A stretch of 64,000 nt of DNA from Lichenicoccus sp965277665 (GTDB lineage: Bacteria; Pseudomonadota; Alphaproteobacteria; Acetobacterales; Acetobacteraceae): the NCBI RefSeq assembly GCF_965277665.1, contig NZ_OZ255835.1, positions 372,001 to 436,000 of the forward strand, read 5' to 3'. The notes beneath the pieces were generated by a model. That model worked only from the letters and a program-made list of their open reading frames with translations, did not search any database and was not told where the DNA came from. Made by a program: the position numbers and the translations under genes. Within the stretch, counting starts at the first letter, position 1. The number at the start of each line of letters is the position of its first letter. Positions 60,282 through 64,000 of this stretch are shown here, piece after piece.

Positions 60282-61721
60282 CTACTGGGCGGCCTGCCGG
60301 TGGTGGTGGCGGTGCTGACCGGGTGCCGCGGCAGCACCCGGCGGCGGCGGCACGACGACCCGCGAACCCTCGCGCAGATGCTCGGTGCCGTCGGTGACCA
60401 CCACCTCGCCGGCCTGCAGTCCGGACGTGATCACCGTCTCGGCCGACGAGCTCACGCCGGCGGTGATGTTGCGCACCGTGACCGTATCGGACGCACGACC
60501 GGCCGGTTTCGCGGCTTCGGGCTTCGCGGCTTCAGGTTTCGCGGCATCAGGTTTAGGGTTCGGCGGAGCGGGCGCGGCCTCCGACGCGGCGGTGCCCCGC
60601 CTGACCACATAGACGAACTGCCCCTCCGGCCCGGTCTGCACCGCGTTCGTCGGCACCAGCACCGCGTCATGCACGGTGTCGAGCAGCAGGCGCGCATTGA
60701 CGAACTGGCTCGGGAACAGCCGCTCGTCCTTGTTGTCGAACACCGCGCGCAGCTTCACGGTGCCGGTATTGACGTCGACCTGGTTGTCGACGACCGCGAC
60801 GCGGCCGCTGGCGACGTGCGCGGTGTCGGTCCGGTCATAGGCCTCGACCGGCAGCACCGCGCCGGCGCGCAGCCGGGTCATCAGGGTCTCGAGATTGTCC
60901 TCGGGTACGGAGAAGATCACCGAGATCGGATGCAGCTCGGTCAGCACCACGAGGCCGTTGGCGAGGCCAGGCGTCACGTAGTTGCCGGCATCCACCTGCC
61001 GCAGCCCGACCCGTCCGTCGACCGGCGCGGTGATGTGGCAGTAGCCGATGTTGAGGCTGGCGCTGTCGATCTGTGCCTGGTCCGAGCGGACCGTGCCCAC
61101 ATACTGGTTCACCAGGTATACCTGGTCGTCGGCCTGCTGGGACGCGATGCTGTGCTGGCGCAGCAGCAACTGGTAGCGCGCGAGGTCGATGCGCGCCTGG
61201 CCGAGCAGCGCATTGTCCCGGGCCAGCTGGCCGACATACTGGTCGCGGGTCGCGATATACGGCCGCGGGTCGATCAGCGCCAGCTGGTCGCCGCGATGCA
61301 CCTCCTGCCCTTCCTGGAAGTTGACCTGCATCAGGTAGCCCGAGATCTGCGACTGCACCGTCACGGTCGCGAGCGGGGTGACGGTGCCGAGCTCGGTGAG
61401 CGTGACCGGCATGTCGCCGGTGCGCGCCGCCTGCTCGGTGACGGGTTGCGGTGCCTCGCCGGCGGCGCCGTGCTGGCCGCGATGGCCGCCGGCGCGCTGG
61501 CCGCCTTCGGTCTTGGCATGCGGCCGCAGCAGCGCGAACGTGATGGCGCCCACCACGACCAGCAGGATGATCCACGGCAGGATCGGGCGCCTGCGCCGCG
61601 GGGCGTCCCGCGGCGGACCGCCGGGAGGCGTCTGCCCGGGGAGCGCGCCCGGCGTCGGACCAGGTGTCCCCGGCGTCGGACCAGGTGTCGTAGGGCGGGT
61701 GCGGACCGGCGCCTCGCTCAT
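60282..61721 (-). CDS. RND efflux periplasmic adaptor (MdtA-like)
   Basis: 479-aa membrane fusion protein. Pro/Thr/Gly-rich cytoplasmic start (about residues 1-45), one transmembrane helix (ILPWIILLVVVGAITFALL), lipoyl halves around TVQSQISGYLMQVNFQEGQ and CHITAPVDGRVGLRQVDAG, a beta-barrel and a membrane-proximal domain. An AAKPE repeat linker and a His-rich tail (GQHRHHHRQ) are unusual. ATG 61721 preferred over GTG 61754. First gene of the adaptor-pump-pump-channel operon. Confidence 0.93.
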   Translation of the reverse strand: MSEAPVRTRPTTPGPTPGTPGPTPGALPGQTPPGGPPRDAPRRRRPILPWIILLVVVGAITFALLRPHAKTEGGQRAGGHRGQHGAAGEAPQPVTEQAARTGDMPVTLTELGTVTPLATVTVQSQISGYLMQVNFQEGQEVHRGDQLALIDPRPYIATRDQYVGQLARDNALLGQARIDLARYQLLLRQHSIASQQADDQVYLVNQYVGTVRSDQAQIDSASLNIGYCHITAPVDGRVGLRQVDAGNYVTPGLANGLVVLTELHPISVIFSVPEDNLETLMTRLRAGAVLPVEAYDRTDTAHVASGRVAVVDNQVDVNTGTVKLRAVFDNKDERLFPSQFVNARLLLDTVHDAVLVPTNAVQTGPEGQFVYVVRRGTAASEAAPAPPNPKPDAAKPEAAKPEAAKPAGRASDTVTVRNITAGVSSSAETVITSGLQAGEVVVTDGTEHLREGSRVVVPPPPGAAAAPGQHRHHHRQAAQ

Positions 61722-62125
61722 CGGTGGCCCGGATCGTGCGGCAACCGGTGCCACGCCGGCGCGCGGGACCAGGCCGTGGCAGTCGTCGGCTTCGTCATGG
61801 GGGCCGAGACTATCAGAATTGCCGGCGGCGGCGAGGCCTGTGTAACCGGCCCGCCGTTCCGAATTGTGACGAGAGGACGCGCAGGAGGTGCCATGCTCGC
61901 CGCCCTATTTGTCGAAACAGCCGGGCCAGAACAGACAGTTGGGCCGCAACCCGGCAGGCAGCCCGGCAGAAAAATCCGCACTATTCGGCAATCAGGAACA
62001 TACAACGAACAGAACACGGCTGCGTGAAAACATCGCGGCAAGATTGTGGCGCCGGTGCGGCGGTGCTATGTCAGTCGGCATCGGGACGGGAAACCGCCCA
62101 TCGAAATTAGCCCAGGACAACGCCA
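61722..62125. other. 404-bp divergent region between the efflux operon and a small gene
   Basis: No well-supported gene. It is relatively A-rich on the plus strand from about 61960. A 44-codon frame (61893-62027) has a good AGGAGG but no family resemblance. TTGTGG-N17-TATGTC (62044-62072) is a possible promoter for the small gene at 62126. The promoter for the efflux operon was not identified. Confidence 0.45.
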
Positions 62126-62293
62126 ATGTTCCGCAAGCTTTTCGCTCTCGAGACCGCAGCCCTGATGTCCAGCGACGAGTTCTCCGGCCGAACCGACCGT
62201 GGTGACGGCGAGAAGGTGGTGAGCCTTCGCGACGTGGTTTCCGCCCGCACCGGGAGCTATGGCAGCATGTGGAACGCGCGCTCCTTCAACTGA
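62126..62293 (+). CDS. Unrecognised 55-aa protein
   Basis: Starts MFRKLFALETAALMSSDEF and ends YGSMWNARSFN. It has an N-terminal amphipathic helix, a charged middle (RTDRGDGEKVVSLRDVV) and no signal peptide or cysteine. Support: AGGA 8 bp before the ATG, a candidate promoter upstream and a perfect 11-bp terminator 37 bp after the stop. Function unknown; a monocistronic small protein. Confidence 0.72.
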   Translation: MFRKLFALETAALMSSDEFSGRTDRGDGEKVVSLRDVVSARTGSYGSMWNARSFN

Positions 62294-62329
62294 GCGCTAG
62301 TCCAGACGCACGATTTTCCATTTCGGGAG

Positions 62330-62360
62330 CGCCCGGAGCCACCAGGCTCCGGGCGTTTCC
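62330..62360. terminator. Terminator between the small gene and the MFS gene
   Basis: CGCCCGGAGCC / GGCTCCGGGCG, 11-bp perfect stem with ACCA loop (62330-62355), followed by TTTCC. It lies between convergent stops and probably serves the plus-strand small gene; it may also act on the MFS transcript. Confidence 0.8.
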
Positions 62361-62382
62361 ATGTCTGCGCCTTATTGCAGGA

Positions 62383-63858
62383 TCAGGTGCCGGTGCGCAG
62401 GGCACAACCGCCACCCGCCCGGTGGCCGCTGATCTCGTTGCCGGCATCCGGGCGCAGGCGCGCCGAGACCGGGGCCGCCAGCAGGGCCAGGGCGCCGACC
62501 ACGCAGAAGGCGACACTGAAGTCGTCGAGCGTCAGGGTGGCGCGTCCCGCGATACCCCTGGAGAGTGCCATGCTGCCGGCGGCGATGCAGATGCCGAGCG
62601 TCAGCGTCATCTGCTGGAACGTTGTGTAGAAGCTCGTCGCCGCACTCATCCGGCCGCCCTCGATGTCGGCATAGGCGATGGTGTTGTACGAGATGAACTG
62701 CAGCGACTGCGCGACGCCGCTCAGGAACAAGATCAGTGACAGCGTCCAGAACGGCCATCCCGGCCGGAACAGCGCGCAGGCGAACAGCAGCAGCCCGGCC
62801 GACAATCCGTTCGCGGTCATCAGCGTCCTAAAGCCGTGGCGACGTAGCAGCCGCCTGGTGAACAGGCGCATGCAGAGCGCGCCCATCGGGCCGGTGAAGG
62901 TGATCAGGCCGCTCTGCGCCGCATTCAGGCCGAAGCCGAGCTGCAGCATCGACGGGATCAGGAACGGCGACGCGCCGGCGGCCAGCCGGGTGGCCGAGCC
63001 GCCGAGCACCGAGAGCCGGAAGGTGGCCACGCGCATCAGCCGGAAATCCAGGATCGGGTTCGGCGTGCGCGCGGCATGGCGCGCATAGAGCAGCGCCGCG
63101 GTCAGCCCCACCGCCAGGATCACCAGGGTGATGGCGAGGTTGCCGGCGCCGCGGCTGGCCGATTCGAGACCGAAGATCAGGCAGGCAAGCGAGACGCCCG
63201 ACAGCGCCATGCCCGGCAGGTCGAAGCCGCCGCCGGGGCACTCTCGCAGCTGCGGAATGAAGCGGGTGGTCAGCGCCATGCCGAGCACGCCGATCGGCAG
63301 GTTGATGTAGAAGATCCAGCGCCATGACAGGTAGGTGGTCAGGACCCCACCGACCACCGGACCCAGCAGCGGGCCCAGGGAGGCGGGCAGCAGCATCCAG
63401 AACATGGCCGCGACGATCTGCGCCTTGGGCACCGTGCGCAGCAGCACCAGCCGGCCGACCGGCACCATCATCGCCCCGCCCATGCCCTGCAGCAGCCGCG
63501 CGGCCGCCAGGAACGGCAGGCTCGGCGCCTGCGCGCACAGCAGCGAGCCGATGACGAACAGCGCGATCGCGCCGCGGAACACGGTACGGCTGCCGAGCCG
63601 GTCGGCGATGCGGCCGCTGGCCGGGATGAACACCGCGAGCCCCACCAGGTAGGAGGTCAGCGCCACGCTCATGTGCAGCGGGTCGACCCGGAAGCTGCGC
63701 GACATCGCGGGCAGGGCCGTGGTGAGCACCGTCGAGTCGAGCTGTTCCATCAGCAGCGCGCTGGCGACGATGAGCGCAGTGGTGCGCTCGCGGCCGCCCA
63801 GCGGGACGCCTCGCCCGGTGCCGGGCGCGCGCGGCGGGAGGATCGCAGGCAATTTCAT
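62383..63858 (-). CDS. MFS drug exporter, DHA2 (14-helix) family
   Basis: 491-aa inner-membrane antiporter. LMEQLDSTVLTTALPAMSRS is the DHA2 motif D1 region; GRIADRLGSRTVFR is motif A; GPLLGPVVGGVL is motif C. Fourteen hydrophobic segments can be traced. ATG 63858. No adaptor gene adjoins it. It converges on the 55-aa protein. Confidence 0.93.
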   Translation of the reverse strand: MKLPAILPPRAPGTGRGVPLGGRERTTALIVASALLMEQLDSTVLTTALPAMSRSFRVDPLHMSVALTSYLVGLAVFIPASGRIADRLGSRTVFRGAIALFVIGSLLCAQAPSLPFLAAARLLQGMGGAMMVPVGRLVLLRTVPKAQIVAAMFWMLLPASLGPLLGPVVGGVLTTYLSWRWIFYINLPIGVLGMALTTRFIPQLRECPGGGFDLPGMALSGVSLACLIFGLESASRGAGNLAITLVILAVGLTAALLYARHAARTPNPILDFRLMRVATFRLSVLGGSATRLAAGASPFLIPSMLQLGFGLNAAQSGLITFTGPMGALCMRLFTRRLLRRHGFRTLMTANGLSAGLLLFACALFRPGWPFWTLSLILFLSGVAQSLQFISYNTIAYADIEGGRMSAATSFYTTFQQMTLTLGICIAAGSMALSRGIAGRATLTLDDFSVAFCVVGALALLAAPVSARLRPDAGNEISGHRAGGGCALRTGT

Positions 63859-63891
63859 CTCGGCGCTCGCATCCCGTCACCCGCCCCCAAG

Positions 63892-63971
63892 CCATGCGCT
63901 TTCTGGGCCATGCGCTTTCTGGGCCATGCGCTTCCGGGGCCATCCACTTCCAGGGCCATCCGTGCCGGGAC
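63892..63971 (-). repeat. 16-bp tandem repeat upstream of the MFS gene
   Basis: Four full units and a partial one; units 63892-63907 and 63908-63923 are identical (CCATGCGCTTTCTGGG), later units diverge. It ends 34 bp upstream of the MFS start. The plus strand carries CCATG in each early unit, but no continuing frame is supported. Confidence 0.8.
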
Positions 63972-64000
63972 CAGAGCCCGGCAGGTGGGGAACTTGCGGA

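Noticed and set aside
61893..62027. 44-codon plus-strand frame with a strong AGGAGG upstream (starts MLAALFVETAGPEQ).
   Set aside because: No recognisable family, Pro/Gln/Arg-rich tail, no terminator. Kept only as a remark in the intergenic entry.

Overview
The window is about 67% GC, densely coded and free of tRNA, rRNA and CRISPR. Gene order (rplKAJL-rpoBC-rpsLG-tuf-S10-spc-alpha), EF-Tu and RNA polymerase sequences, many ATGA/GTGA overlaps, and an idonate/gluconate cluster with a Gluconobacter-like gluconate 5-dehydrogenase point to an alphaproteobacterium, most likely Acetobacteraceae (order Rhodospirillales/Acetobacterales). The family assignment is an inference from remembered protein similarity.

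Region 1 (1-28944, + strand) is the transcription/translation core: rplK (cut by the window edge), rplA, rplJ, rplL, rpoB, rpoC, rpsL, rpsG, tuf, the S10 and spc operons, secY, adk, rpsM, rpsK, rpoA and rplQ. fusA, normally between rpsG and tuf, is missing from this place. The long gaps hold palindromic repeats, short tandem repeats, leaders and one strong terminator.

Region 2 (29010-33100) is the most interesting part. A C39-peptidase ABC exporter and a HlyD/CvaA-type adaptor follow a 57-codon gene (32613-32786, - strand). It encodes a classical double-glycine leader and a core made only of the repeat IHHPDGY(V/L)TPA. It looks like a complete peptide maturation and secretion cassette with a His-rich repeat product I do not recognise. 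Divergent from it is a 1185-aa transglutaminase/DUF2126 protein, which converges on a zinc metallopeptidase. CsbD-like and DUF1328 stress-type small proteins follow.

Region 3 (38757-49127) is a sugar-acid module. A seven-gene minus-strand operon (L-idonate dehydrogenase, sugar ABC ATPase, permease, binding protein, SMP-30 lactonase, LacI regulator, SDR) diverges from gluconate 5-dehydrogenase, a 2-hydroxyacid dehydrogenase and an SGNH hydrolase. A 14-bp palindrome in the divergent gap is a candidate operator.

Region 4 (49160-64000) holds an acyl carrier protein diverging from an undecaprenyl-phosphate sugar transferase, a CopG/ParE toxin-antitoxin pair, a four-gene RND efflux operon (adaptor, two pumps, NodT outer-membrane factor) with Ser/Thr/Gly-rich insertions, an unrecognised 55-aa protein, and a DHA2 MFS exporter.

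Two repeat patterns cross these regions. Six copies of a 141-166 bp palindromic element (subtypes A and B) all lie 3' of a gene in the same orientation as that gene. Short 16-18 bp tandem repeats sit upstream of, or inside, the 5' ends of genes (rpoB, rpmD, rpsK, one RND pump, the MFS gene).
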